Shown: positions 8,535 to 17,158, counted from the first letter of the stretch. The stretch: 31,147 nt of DNA from Cytophagales bacterium (GCA_003500135.1 DNTA01000038.1:1-31147), one strand, 5' to 3'. The notes: generated by a model not told the origin, from the sequence alone. Made by a program: numbers and translations.

Positions 8535-9338
8535 ATGGATAAGCTGGTCAGAAAATATGGCAACTGGGCCTTTATAGCAGGAGCGGCCCAGGGCATTGGA
8601 GAAGCATATACACGTGCACTTGCTAGGCGGGGCTTCAACTTAATCCTGCTCGACAACCAATCGGATGGCCTTAATACCCTTGATGAACAGCTGAGTGAAA
8701 CGTACGATGTAAAAATCATAACCCTCCATATGGACCTGGGCTCGCATAATGCCGCCTCCCGCATTCTCGAAGCGATCCAAAAAGTAAACTGCCGCTTCAT
8801 TGTCTATGTGGCGGCCTATAGCAAAATAAAACCCTTTATTCAAAATACCACTGAAGAGCTCGATGCCTACGTAAATGTCAATATGCGGACCCCGCTTCAT
8901 TTATTTCATGGTTTCATCGATCAACAGGAAAGCAATGCCCCGGCTGGTATACTTCTTATGTCTTCATTGGGTTCTTTGTGGGGTACCAACCTGCTCATTC
9001 CTTATGGCGCTACCAAAGCCTTTGACCTGGTGTTGGCCGAATCGTTGCATTATGAGTTAAAACCCCGAGGTATCGATGTCATGGCATGTGTGGCGGGCGC
9101 TACCACCACTCCTACCTACCTGGCTTCCAATCCAAGGTATGGCAAAATAAAGCCACCCCTTCAACAACCTGAAAAAGTGGCGGAATCTGCCTTGCGCAAC
9201 TTTGGTAAAATGGCAGTATATATCTCAGGCTGGCAAAATAAATTGAGCTATTTTATCATGAGCCGTTTCTTCTCCCGGCAGGGTGCGGCGAAAATATTCA
9301 ATCGTACCATTTCGAAAATGTATGCCGATAAATTATAA
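8535..9338 (+). CDS. Short-chain dehydrogenase/reductase (SDR)
   Basis: The 267-residue Rossmann-fold protein carries the nucleotide-binding motif GAAQGIG (residues 16-22). Asp67 sits in the usual position for the adenine pocket (MDLGS). The catalytic triad is Ser144, Tyr157 and Lys161 (MSSLGS ... YGATK). The NAG motif of many SDRs is replaced by VAAYS near 92-96, so this is a divergent member. No transmembrane segment is seen. The substrate cannot be predicted; the C-terminal part (SRFFSRQGAAKIFNRT) resembles SDRs acting on hydrophobic substrates. It converges on the next SDR gene; the two stop codons share the hexamer TTATAA (9333-9338) and no terminator separates them. Confidence 0.87.
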   Translation: MDKLVRKYGNWAFIAGAAQGIGEAYTRALARRGFNLILLDNQSDGLNTLDEQLSETYDVKIITLHMDLGSHNAASRILEAIQKVNCRFIVYVAAYSKIKPFIQNTTEELDAYVNVNMRTPLHLFHGFIDQQESNAPAGILLMSSLGSLWGTNLLIPYGATKAFDLVLAESLHYELKPRGIDVMACVAGATTTPTYLASNPRYGKIKPPLQQPEKVAESALRNFGKMAVYISGWQNKLSYFIMSRFFSRQGAAKIFNRTISKMYADKL

Positions 9339-10340
9339 ACCATTGACCTGAATGGCTGCCGGGTCCACTTCTTTCCACAAGTTTATCGACCTGTCCCATA
9401 ACTTCTTCCCTTCATCGGGATCGTAAACTTTTGGATCCATATCTTTCACATTAAACATATGCTGATATTGGTTTGTAACTCCTTCATAATCCTTTGAAAC
9501 CGACATGTAAATAACAGGAAGACAGGCCTTTTCGGGCGAACGGAAAATAATTTTGAAGATCCCTTTCAAAACTATCCTGATCAAGAAGGGCGCTTCTTTT
9601 ACAATATTGGAATGCACCGGCCCTGGACACATCACGTTGATACCGGCCTTTATTTCCTGGCCATTGACCCTTCTCGATAGCTCCGTTGCGTAGGTATTGA
9701 GCAATAATTTGAAATAAGAATAATCCGATATTCCCTTTGATGGGCCGTATTCGTAAAAGGTGCCGAATTCATCGTAGTCCACCGCCGAAGACCCTTGGTG
9801 CGAGTCGGAAGAAATAAAAAGGATGCGAGGTTTACAAGAGTTTGTTTTTTCCGTATCGACAATGCCTTTATCCAATAACAGGTTGGTAAGCGCCACATTG
9901 GAAAGATAATTCACCAGGAACATTTCTTCCAGGCCCGAGTCGGTCTTTCTTGCTTTTGCCAGGGCCACTCCGGCATTGAGAATGGTGACATCCAGCTTAA
10001 TATGATCACGCTCGAGTCCTTCCGCAAATTGATGGATCGTGTCCAACTTGCTTAGATCAAGATATCGCATTTCAACTTTGCCGGAGCCCGAAAGCTTTTT
10101 CACCTTATCCCCCGCTTCCGGGATTTTACTTCTTCCGGCCATAATAACGTGCGCCCCCCTCCTGGCGGCTTCCACAGCAATGGCAAAACCCAGACCGGAG
10201 TTTGCCCCGGTTACAAGCAAGGTTTTACCATCAAACCGGTCATCATCAGTAAGTTTATCAGAAAGATCCTGCTTCCTGAATAAATCCCAGAACCCTGCAA
10301 GGGCTGCTACAATAGGGTTATCAAAACGGCCGTGCGACAT
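9333..10340 (-). CDS. Short-chain dehydrogenase, retinol-dehydrogenase-like
   Basis: The 335-residue protein has an N-terminal extension of about 38 residues, then GANSGLG (45-51), the NAG motif (122-124), Ser178/179 and the catalytic pair Tyr207/Lys211 in DYSYFKLLLNTY. The layout, with the long C-terminal tail and the phrase INVMCPGPVHSNI, fits the retinol dehydrogenase/WW-oxidoreductase-like SDR group, which reduces or oxidises hydrophobic carbonyl compounds. The real substrate is unknown. It is convergent with the preceding SDR, and the last six bases of the two genes are shared. Confidence 0.87.
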   Translation of the reverse strand: MSHGRFDNPIVAALAGFWDLFRKQDLSDKLTDDDRFDGKTLLVTGANSGLGFAIAVEAARRGAHVIMAGRSKIPEAGDKVKKLSGSGKVEMRYLDLSKLDTIHQFAEGLERDHIKLDVTILNAGVALAKARKTDSGLEEMFLVNYLSNVALTNLLLDKGIVDTEKTNSCKPRILFISSDSHQGSSAVDYDEFGTFYEYGPSKGISDYSYFKLLLNTYATELSRRVNGQEIKAGINVMCPGPVHSNIVKEAPFLIRIVLKGIFKIIFRSPEKACLPVIYMSVSKDYEGVTNQYQHMFNVKDMDPKVYDPDEGKKLWDRSINLWKEVDPAAIQVNGL

Positions 10341-10676
10341 AATGTATTTGGTTTGCCGTTCAATGTACTAATTTGTCGCAAAAATCCGGAAATACAATTC
10401 ATTAAATATTGATGAAAATTCAGCAAAATCATGAGTAATGAACCATGAAACAAATCCTTCCAGCCTTCACCATCCATCAACGGGCAAAAGGGCTTTGAGC
10501 TTTAACAAAGCTCATGTACTCTTAAGCAAATCAACAAAGCCCCGGGTTTAATGAGCGCAATCCTCCATAGATGTACCCCGAAATCCGGATAAAATCTATA
10601 AACTTTGAAACTACCGAACCAATTATTCTTTCACATCTTCAACAATTCCATACTTTTACGAATTAAACTGATCATT
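10341..10676. other. Divergent intergenic region with nested inverted repeats
   Basis: This region lies between two divergent genes and should hold promoters for both. The clearest structure is the nested inverted repeat at 10490-10542, listed separately. ATAAACTTTG near 10598 is close to, but not exactly, a TAnnTTTG box for the rightward gene. Confidence 0.5.
10490..10542. repeat. Nested, mutually exclusive inverted repeats
   Basis: Inner pair: TGAGCTTT (10496-10503) with AAAGCTCA (10507-10514), loop AAC. Outer pair: GGGCTTTG (10490-10497) with CAAAGCCC (10535-10542). The two arms on the left share the bases TG, so both stems cannot form completely at once. There is no T-tract. Confidence 0.5.
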
Positions 10677-11672
10677 ATGAAAACCGGATTCTGGCGCAAC
10701 CTCCTGGGAAACTTCTGGCTGCTATTTGCCGCACTGGGCATAGCCCTCACGCTGTACGCCTCATTTAATCTTATTCCACAGCATTTGCGGGGTAAAAACG
10801 AACAGATGGCAAACCAAATGAACCGGCGACTGATCAATCAGGTACAGCAACGGCTAATTGAGGGCAAAAAAACACATGTGGTCCAACTACAAACGCTTAT
10901 CGAAGGCGAATCGCTACAACATAACCTGAAATACCCCTATACGGTCGACGAGTTGCTCATCCAGACAGAGGCCGATATGCTACAGAACCAATTTGTGCCC
11001 GACAGCATAAAAAACCACCTTTCCGAAAAGATCGCCCAAATCCGTGAGGAATGGCAACGATATGTCGATGGTCTGCCAGAAGATTACAAGGCTTCATTAG
11101 AAACTTCGCACTGGCAGAAGTATTCAAGTGGCGTACATCTCAAGATCATTCTGGTTAATGTTGGCGGAGTGATCCTCGCTTTAATCGGTTTTTACAGCAT
11201 TTACAACCAATTCCTGAGTAGACACCATGAGTTTTTGAAGCGGCTGTTCCACGAAAATCAAATGGCTATGGAAGAGCAGATCAAGGTGAACCTCTGGTAC
11301 GAACAGATTTTGGAAAAAGCCCTCACCGGCCTTAGCATGAAATACAAAGTGTTGCTCAACAAACACAGCAAGGCAGACCTGCACCTCAAAACGGAATCAG
11401 GCCAGCAGGTGTTTATCAAATCGCGCTACCACAGCGGAAAAGAAGACACCCACCAGGAATTTATCGAGCGTTTTATCCATACGGTAAAAGTCAATAAGGC
11501 CTATGGCGTATTCGTTACCAATCGTGACGATAAAGCCATCACCAAAATCCTGGACCAGCACAACCATCAAAACCCTAATCACAAAATATTTATGATGGTG
11601 GGGGATACAGTAGATGAACTAAAGGCGATGATCATGAATACGGTAAACCGGATTGATAAAAAAGAAAACTGA
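10677..11672 (+). CDS. Two-helix membrane protein with a restriction-endonuclease-like cytoplasmic domain
   Basis: From ATG at 10677 the product is 331 residues. A TTG lies upstream in frame at 10605, but it would put 24 extra residues before the membrane anchor, so I prefer the ATG. Helix 1 spans about 13-30. A charged loop of about 125 residues follows, then helix 2 at about 156-180. The C-terminal 135 residues look like a Mrr/PD-(D/E)XK-type fold: LWYEQILEKALTGLSMKYKV, ADLHLKTESGQQVFIKSRYH, and a later strand AYGVFVTNR. In that fold an acidic residue or glutamine usually stands two before the lysine; here it is Phe (VFIK), so nuclease activity may be lost. Family assignment is inference. 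The DUF3667 gene starts 2 nt after the stop. Confidence 0.65.
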   Translation: MKTGFWRNLLGNFWLLFAALGIALTLYASFNLIPQHLRGKNEQMANQMNRRLINQVQQRLIEGKKTHVVQLQTLIEGESLQHNLKYPYTVDELLIQTEADMLQNQFVPDSIKNHLSEKIAQIREEWQRYVDGLPEDYKASLETSHWQKYSSGVHLKIILVNVGGVILALIGFYSIYNQFLSRHHEFLKRLFHENQMAMEEQIKVNLWYEQILEKALTGLSMKYKVLLNKHSKADLHLKTESGQQVFIKSRYHSGKEDTHQEFIERFIHTVKVNKAYGVFVTNRDDKAITKILDQHNHQNPNHKIFMMVGDTVDELKAMIMNTVNRIDKKEN

Positions 11673-11674
11673 CC

Positions 11675-12865
11675 ATGGCCACAAGAAGGAAACGCTTCAA
11701 CCAGTGCCCCAACTGCAATACCATGCTCAAACCGAGCGACCGGTACTGCCCTTCATGTGGGCAGGAAAACCACGACACCAACGTTTCCTTCGGCATACTG
11801 TTCAACGAGTTTGTCAGCGCCTATCTGGCGCTCGACTCCAGCTTTATCAAAACCATTAAGCCTTTTTTATTAAAGCCCGGATTCCTCACCAATAAGTTCA
11901 ACGACGGTAAGCGAAAATCATATGCCAACCCCGTACGCCTGTATCTGATTGCAAGTATTTTTTATTTCTTTGTACTCAGTTGGTCGGGCATCCGAATAAT
12001 GCGCGATGATAATCAGGCAAATAATTTCAAACCTGTCATCAACTACCGTTCTGATAATGATACGATCCAAAATAACACAGCCAGTGAAGATTCGCTGGAG
12101 CGTGAACTAACCCGGATTGCCCTTGAAGAAGAAGGCGCTCTCTGGACAAAAAAGAAGCGGGAAAAACTGAAAAAAACAATTGAGGAATACGAAAACAAAC
12201 AAAAGTCAGAACATAGCCATACCCTGGCAACAGACACTCCGGAATACGCAGTAAGATCAGAAGAAAAAACACAAAGCGATTCAACAGAAGAAAGTGACAG
12301 TACTTCCTTTATTCTATGGCGAATGGATTATGATCTCGTGGATTCTTTGGAATACGATCCCGATTATAACGATAAACAACTATTGGACTCCATGCATCTC
12401 GGTCCATTAAAATGGTGGGAGGAATATCTCGCCCTCCAGGCCATCAGGTTAAACCGGGCCGACAATGAATCGTTTGTGGGTTACCTGCTCCAAAATCTCC
12501 CTCTCATGATGCTCATCGCAATTCCTGTTTTTGCTTTGCTGCTCAAACTGCTCTACATACGAAGTAAGCGCCTGTACGTTCAGCACTTTATCCATGCGCT
12601 ACACCTCCATTCCTTTGCTTATCTTATCTATGGCATCGGACTGTTATTAATGGTATTTTTGTGGCAAAATGAAACGGCAGACACCATCACCTGGTTTCTC
12701 AGTATCACTATAGTAGGCATATATTGCTACATCAGCTTTTTGAGGGTTTACAGGCAACATTGGTTGAAAACCCTGATCAAGTACTTAACGATAGGATTAA
12801 GCTATTCCTTTTTGGTATTTGTTTTCTTTCTCCTTGAGGCCCTTATTTCATTGTTATTGTATTAA
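11675..12865 (+). CDS. DUF3667 membrane protein with N-terminal zinc ribbon
   Basis: The 396-residue protein opens with a CxxC...CxxC zinc ribbon (Cys11, 14, 25, 28). The DUF3667 signature follows: FIKTIKPFLLKPGFLTNKFN, then DGKRKSYANPVRLYLIASIF, which leads into the first membrane helix. A charged, Glu/Ser/Thr-rich soluble region spans about 110-245. Four more hydrophobic helices fill 270-396. The family is common in Bacteroidetes and its function is unknown. It is almost certainly cotranscribed with the preceding gene (2 nt gap). The stop overlaps that of the convergent acd gene in the sequence TTAA. Confidence 0.85.
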   Translation: MATRRKRFNQCPNCNTMLKPSDRYCPSCGQENHDTNVSFGILFNEFVSAYLALDSSFIKTIKPFLLKPGFLTNKFNDGKRKSYANPVRLYLIASIFYFFVLSWSGIRIMRDDNQANNFKPVINYRSDNDTIQNNTASEDSLERELTRIALEEEGALWTKKKREKLKKTIEEYENKQKSEHSHTLATDTPEYAVRSEEKTQSDSTEESDSTSFILWRMDYDLVDSLEYDPDYNDKQLLDSMHLGPLKWWEEYLALQAIRLNRADNESFVGYLLQNLPLMMLIAIPVFALLLKLLYIRSKRLYVQHFIHALHLHSFAYLIYGIGLLLMVFLWQNETADTITWFLSITIVGIYCYISFLRVYRQHWLKTLIKYLTIGLSYSFLVFVFFLLEALISLLLY

Positions 12866-14949
12866 ACGACCGATTCTTCTTCCCGAGGCATATCGCCGAT
12901 TTTGATACGTACGTCAACTGCTACGATCGAATCACTGTTGCACATCATTGGATTGATGTCAAGCTCATCGATTTCCGGATACATTTCAATCAAATTATTC
13001 AGTCTGAGGATCATTGCTACCAGTTTATCAATATCGACGCCATGCTTGCCCCTTGCCCCCTTCAGTATTGGCCATATTTTTAGTTGAGACAAATAATATC
13101 TTATTTCGGGTTCATTCACAGGAAGTAAAACATTCTGGAAGTCCTGTAATATCTCCAGATAAATACCACCGGCACCAATGAGCAAAACATGGTGTGCCCC
13201 TTCCCGCTTAATACCGATATACAGTTCGTCACCCCTGGCTTGCTGCTGTACCCACACGGCATTTTCCGGGCTTTTGCAGCAAAGCGATCCAAAAGCCTCC
13301 ATGGCCAGGTTGTCATTTGTAAGATTAAGGGCCACTCCACCATCATCCGACTTATGCAGCATACCTGCACTTTTCATTACGAGCGGGTATTTCAATTTCT
13401 CCAACACTCCGGTCAACTCTTCCTGTTTGCTTACTTTATATGGCAAAGCCACAGTTATTCCGGCTTCCTGCACCAGGTTAAAAGCTACATTGTAGGGCAA
13501 AAAACCCGCTACATTCGAATGATATCGGCCGGATTCTACACATTCCAGGGCTTTGCCATCCTCTAATAAACCCACAATATCGTTATGCCGGTAGCTCGTA
13601 CCCATTGCGCGTGCCAGTAAACTTTCATCATGAAAAAACCTGCCACCTTTTTCAAGATATAAGGTGGTTTCTTCTGCCGCATTGATCGGCGAGGGAATAA
13701 CCGTGTATATGGGTTTACCGGCATTTTTTTGCATACCGGCTATCAATTCAAATACGGGCTTTTCATCGAATAAACCAGGGCTGCCAAAAATTACGATTAT
13801 GCCATTGAAGTTTTCGGACTTCAAACAATAATCAAGCGCTACTTCGAGCTCCTTTTCGGCGCCGGTAGCCAGTATGTCGAATGGGTTTCCCGCGGATGAT
13901 CCGGGATGCAATTGCTCAAGTAGTATATTTTGATCCACTTCTGTAGGCGTAGGCAAAATAAAACCAGCCTTTTCCAGGGCATCCACTGACATTACCCCCG
14001 GCCCGCCAGCATGCGTTATGACTGCGATTTTATTTCCTTTCAACCCGGGTAACTGTGCCATCAGCGCCCTGTCAATTAACTCATTTCGATTGTAGCAGCG
14101 CGCAATACCCGATTTTCTGAAAAGGGCATCCACATAAGTATCGGATGTGGCCATGGCGCCCGTGTGCGAGGAGGCTGCCTGTTGCCCCTTACCCGATCTT
14201 CCCGACTTGAGCGCCAAGATCTTACACCCTTTTTGGATGAGCGATGTAGCATGTCTTTGTAGTTTTTCGGGCTGTTGAATGCCTTCGAGATACAACACCT
14301 TCAGGGGAGCGCTAAGGCCTGCTTCATATGTTTCATCCAGGTGTGCCAATACTTCCTCCACACCGATCTGCATACTGTTGCCAACAGAAAATACCTGTTG
14401 GAATTTTAATCCCTGCTTCAACCCGGTTTCCATGAGAAAAACAGCAGTAGCTCCGGAGGCAGAAACCAGATCGGCCCCATACCGGTCAAACTCGGGCACT
14501 GGCTGCGTAAATACCCCGCTCATTCCGTGGGTAATCAACCCAATACAATTGGGCCCCACAATTTGAATGTCGAGTTCTTCGGCTAAAGCCCTTAGATCGT
14601 CTTCCAGTTGTTTGCCTGCCTCATTCAGCTCGCCGAAACCGGCGGATACAATGATAAAGCATTTGGTACGGCAGTGTTGATAAAAAGATTCAATAGCATC
14701 TCTGCAAAACCTTGCCGGGAGCGCCAGGATGGCGAGATCAACCGGCTTACCAATAGCTTGCGGATCAGGATAGGCCTGCATGCCCAAAACCTCACTTTTT
14801 TTGTGGTTAACGGGCCATATTTTGCCCATAAAACGGCCATCTTTCAGGTTGACCAGCAGTCGGCCACCCGGTTTATGGACATCATCAGAAGCGCCAGCCA
14901 CAGCAATACTGGCAGGTTGAAAAAATGCTTCGTTCAATTTTTTTATCAT
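12862..14949 (-). CDS. acd: ADP-forming acyl-CoA synthetase (acetyl-/aryl-acetyl-CoA type), fused alpha and beta subunits
   Basis: The 695-residue protein combines an N-terminal CoA-binding Rossmann domain (about 5-135, ending IVGPNCIGL), a succinyl-CoA-ligase-like domain with the phosphorylated histidine His262 in SSHTGAMA, and a C-terminal ATP-grasp domain (about 480-695, with PLVMKSAGMLHKSDDGGV, LIGAGGIYLEILQDF and ELDINPMM). Enzymes of this type convert acyl-CoA + ADP + Pi to acid + CoA + ATP. The start overlaps the iorB stop by one base (TAATG). Coupling to iorAB suggests that the substrate is an aryl-acetyl-CoA such as indoleacetyl- or phenylacetyl-CoA, giving ATP by substrate-level phosphorylation; that choice is inferred from context. 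A GNAT domain found in some relatives is absent. Confidence 0.9.
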   Translation of the reverse strand: MIKKLNEAFFQPASIAVAGASDDVHKPGGRLLVNLKDGRFMGKIWPVNHKKSEVLGMQAYPDPQAIGKPVDLAILALPARFCRDAIESFYQHCRTKCFIIVSAGFGELNEAGKQLEDDLRALAEELDIQIVGPNCIGLITHGMSGVFTQPVPEFDRYGADLVSASGATAVFLMETGLKQGLKFQQVFSVGNSMQIGVEEVLAHLDETYEAGLSAPLKVLYLEGIQQPEKLQRHATSLIQKGCKILALKSGRSGKGQQAASSHTGAMATSDTYVDALFRKSGIARCYNRNELIDRALMAQLPGLKGNKIAVITHAGGPGVMSVDALEKAGFILPTPTEVDQNILLEQLHPGSSAGNPFDILATGAEKELEVALDYCLKSENFNGIIVIFGSPGLFDEKPVFELIAGMQKNAGKPIYTVIPSPINAAEETTLYLEKGGRFFHDESLLARAMGTSYRHNDIVGLLEDGKALECVESGRYHSNVAGFLPYNVAFNLVQEAGITVALPYKVSKQEELTGVLEKLKYPLVMKSAGMLHKSDDGGVALNLTNDNLAMEAFGSLCCKSPENAVWVQQQARGDELYIGIKREGAHHVLLIGAGGIYLEILQDFQNVLLPVNEPEIRYYLSQLKIWPILKGARGKHGVDIDKLVAMILRLNNLIEMYPEIDELDINPMMCNSDSIVAVDVRIKIGDMPREEESVV

Positions 14950-15536
14950 TATACCGCATCTTTTTCCAATGCCAGGGATCTACCCGCTATAAAAGCATTG
15001 ATATTCATTTCCATGATTTTTTCTCCCTTGGCTTTAAAAAGCTGCCTGATCCCTTTCTCCAGTGATTTTTCCTTTAGCGGAAGATGCGCTGATGCAGCGC
15101 CCAGAAGCGCCATATTCGATGCTTTTGCCGTGCCTACCTTTCGGGCAAGTTTATCTGTATCGAGCAAAACGTGATTTTCCACCTGACGGATCGAAGTGTA
15201 CAGGGCGTCGGCATCCGGATAGTCCACTATATTGACCATCGGCTTTTCATTACTGATCAGCCAACCTGTTTCGCCTAAATAAGGCAGGTAACGTAGGGCT
15301 TCCATCGGTTCCAATGACAGGATCATGTCTGCTTTGCCCAGTGGTATAAGTTCGGAATAGATGGGTTGATCGGAGATCCTGAAATGTGATTGTACGACTC
15401 CGCCCCTTTGGCTCATACCATGTACTTCAGCCTGTTTAATGTGCAGGCCTTCATTGATGGCAGCATAACCGATGGCAGCAGCAACTGATAAAATACCCTG
15501 TCCGCCTACTCCTGCCAGTATGATATCCATTTTCAT
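14949..15536 (-). CDS. iorB: Indolepyruvate oxidoreductase, beta (gamma-type) subunit
   Basis: The 195-residue protein matches IorB: GVGGQGI (residues 9-15) and QAEVHGMSQRGGVVQSHFR (about 35-53), the usual signatures of the pyruvate-ferredoxin-oxidoreductase gamma domain. It forms a complex with IorA that decarboxylates aryl-pyruvates oxidatively to aryl-acetyl-CoA. The start ATG at 15536 overlaps the iorA stop (ATGA) and is preceded by AAGGAGGT at 15543-15550 (minus strand) with 6 nt spacing, so this ATG is preferred over the in-frame one two codons later. Confidence 0.92.
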   Translation of the reverse strand: MKMDIILAGVGGQGILSVAAAIGYAAINEGLHIKQAEVHGMSQRGGVVQSHFRISDQPIYSELIPLGKADMILSLEPMEALRYLPYLGETGWLISNEKPMVNIVDYPDADALYTSIRQVENHVLLDTDKLARKVGTAKASNMALLGAASAHLPLKEKSLEKGIRQLFKAKGEKIMEMNINAFIAGRSLALEKDAV

Positions 15537-17146
15537 GATGCGACCTCCTTTTTAATGTTTTGTTTTTTATGTTTTTTCGCGGTTTGTACGCATTCCCTCA
15601 CCGGTATGATCACCGACAGTCCTTCATACGCCAGTTCCTTTTCAATAATATTGATCACCTCCTGTCTGTTTTTCGGTGAAGGCTCAAAGGTGTGCACATG
15701 GTCAGGGCCTACCCCAAGGCCAATGCATACTTCATCCAGTTTGCCCGTTGCAAGAGAGGTTTGTCCTCCGGTCATTGCCGTTGTGCGGTTGTCAGATATA
15801 ATAATGGTGATCGGACTGTTTTCGTAAATGGCATCCATAAGACCGGTCATACCTGAGTGGGTGAATGTGCTGTCACCAATAACGGCCACAGCAGGTTTGA
15901 GCCCGGCATCCGCCGCTCCTTTTGCCATGGTAATAGAAGCCCCCATATCGACGCACGAATTGATGGCATTATACGGAGGCAAGGCGCCGAGTGTGTAGCA
16001 TCCGATATCGGAAAACACCCGTCCTTTTCCATACTGTATAAGTGCGGCGTTGAGCTCATTGTAAACTTCGATATGTGTACATCCGGCACACATTGATGGA
16101 GGCCGGCCCTTGACAAGTATACTGGGTGCCCGGGTAGGTGAAAGCTCCATGCCAAGGGCTTGGGCTATCAGATCCGGATTTAACTCCCCAGTCCTGGGAA
16201 GGTCGCCAGAAAGACGTCCTTTGATCTTTGCCTGGGGCATGTATGGGGTATTCAGCATCTCCTCTAAAAACGGATATCCTTCTTCGAGAAGTAAAACCTC
16301 AGCACACGATCCGATCATCATTTTCACCTTGTCTACCGGTGCAGGGTACTGCCCGATTTTCAAAACAGGGTATGGCGCTTCACCATGATCATATAATTCA
16401 CGCAAGTAATTAATGGTGATGCCACAGGCAATGACGCCGCGCTGTTTGTCAGGCGCATCGAAAAAATAGTTGTACGCTGACCCTTCGGAAGATGTATTGA
16501 TTTCCTGTTGCTTGTCAATCAACTTTTTGTATTGAATCCTGGCAATGGCCGGCAGTAACACGTACTGGGTCATATTTTCAGGTAATTTCAGGATGTTTTC
16601 TTCCAACAGGTCTTTGCGGTATACGGCGCCACGCGAGTGTGCCAGCCGGGTAGTAATACGAAGTAATACCGGCGTTTCATATTTCTCTGAGAGTTCAAAA
16701 CCATTATAAGCCATATCATAAGCCTCCTGCTGGTCGCTCGGTTCCAATACAGGAATCATAGCAAACTTGCCATAGTATCGTGAATCCTGTTCATTTTGCG
16801 ATGAGTGCATGGAAGGGTCATCGGCCACAACCACCAGCAGGCCGCCATTGGCTCCTGTGATCGCCGAGTTGACAAAAGCATCGGCAGCTACATTGAGCCC
16901 TACATGCTTCATACATACCATAGCACGTTTACCGGCATACGACATGCCCAGGGCTTCTTCCATGGCTGTCTTTTCATTTACCGACCATTCTGAATGCACC
17001 TTTTTCTCTTTCGCTTGTTTACTCCGCTGTATATATTCGGTGATCTCTGTTGACGGTGTACCAGGGTAGGCATAAACACCGGACAAACCGGCATCCATCG
17101 CTCCCTGAGCAATGGCCTCATCACCTAGCAATAACATTAAGTCCAT
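15533..17146 (-). CDS. iorA: Indolepyruvate oxidoreductase, alpha subunit, without C-terminal ferredoxin domain
   Basis: From ATG at 17146 the product is 537 residues: a pyrimidine-binding domain (about 1-180), a middle domain, and a TPP-binding domain (about 350-520) with GDS (424-426) and DNRT (452-455). The usual IorA is longer, about 600-650 residues, and ends with two 4Fe-4S motifs. Here that tail is missing. Cys353, Cys356 and Cys383 (MCAGCTH ... DIGC) plus Cys519 (VRECVQT) have a spacing like the single proximal cluster of archaeal 2-oxoacid:ferredoxin oxidoreductases. An in-frame ATG lies at 17161, but AGGAGG at 17153-17158 with a 6 nt spacer points to 17146. First gene of the iorA-iorB-acd operon. 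Confidence 0.9.
   Translation of the reverse strand: MDLMLLLGDEAIAQGAMDAGLSGVYAYPGTPSTEITEYIQRSKQAKEKKVHSEWSVNEKTAMEEALGMSYAGKRAMVCMKHVGLNVAADAFVNSAITGANGGLLVVVADDPSMHSSQNEQDSRYYGKFAMIPVLEPSDQQEAYDMAYNGFELSEKYETPVLLRITTRLAHSRGAVYRKDLLEENILKLPENMTQYVLLPAIARIQYKKLIDKQQEINTSSEGSAYNYFFDAPDKQRGVIACGITINYLRELYDHGEAPYPVLKIGQYPAPVDKVKMMIGSCAEVLLLEEGYPFLEEMLNTPYMPQAKIKGRLSGDLPRTGELNPDLIAQALGMELSPTRAPSILVKGRPPSMCAGCTHIEVYNELNAALIQYGKGRVFSDIGCYTLGALPPYNAINSCVDMGASITMAKGAADAGLKPAVAVIGDSTFTHSGMTGLMDAIYENSPITIIISDNRTTAMTGGQTSLATGKLDEVCIGLGVGPDHVHTFEPSPKNRQEVINIIEKELAYEGLSVIIPVRECVQTAKKHKKQNIKKEVAS
15543..15550 (-). promoter_or_regulatory. Strong Shine-Dalgarno for iorB
   Basis: The minus strand reads AAGGAGGT, 6 nt before ATG at 15536. 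Such a full match is unusual among the genes of this window. Confidence 0.7.
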
Positions 17147-17152
17147 AATATT

Positions 17153-17158
17153 CCTCCT
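17153..17158 (-). promoter_or_regulatory. Shine-Dalgarno deciding the iorA start
   Basis: The minus strand reads AGGAGG followed by AATATT and ATG at 17146. It overlaps the codons after the alternative upstream ATG (17161), so the downstream ATG is the likely start. Confidence 0.7.

Noticed and set aside
14608..15174. 188-codon open frame on the plus strand opposite acd and iorB
   Set aside because: It lies wholly antisense to two strongly supported genes in an overlapping operon; the translation shows no domain.
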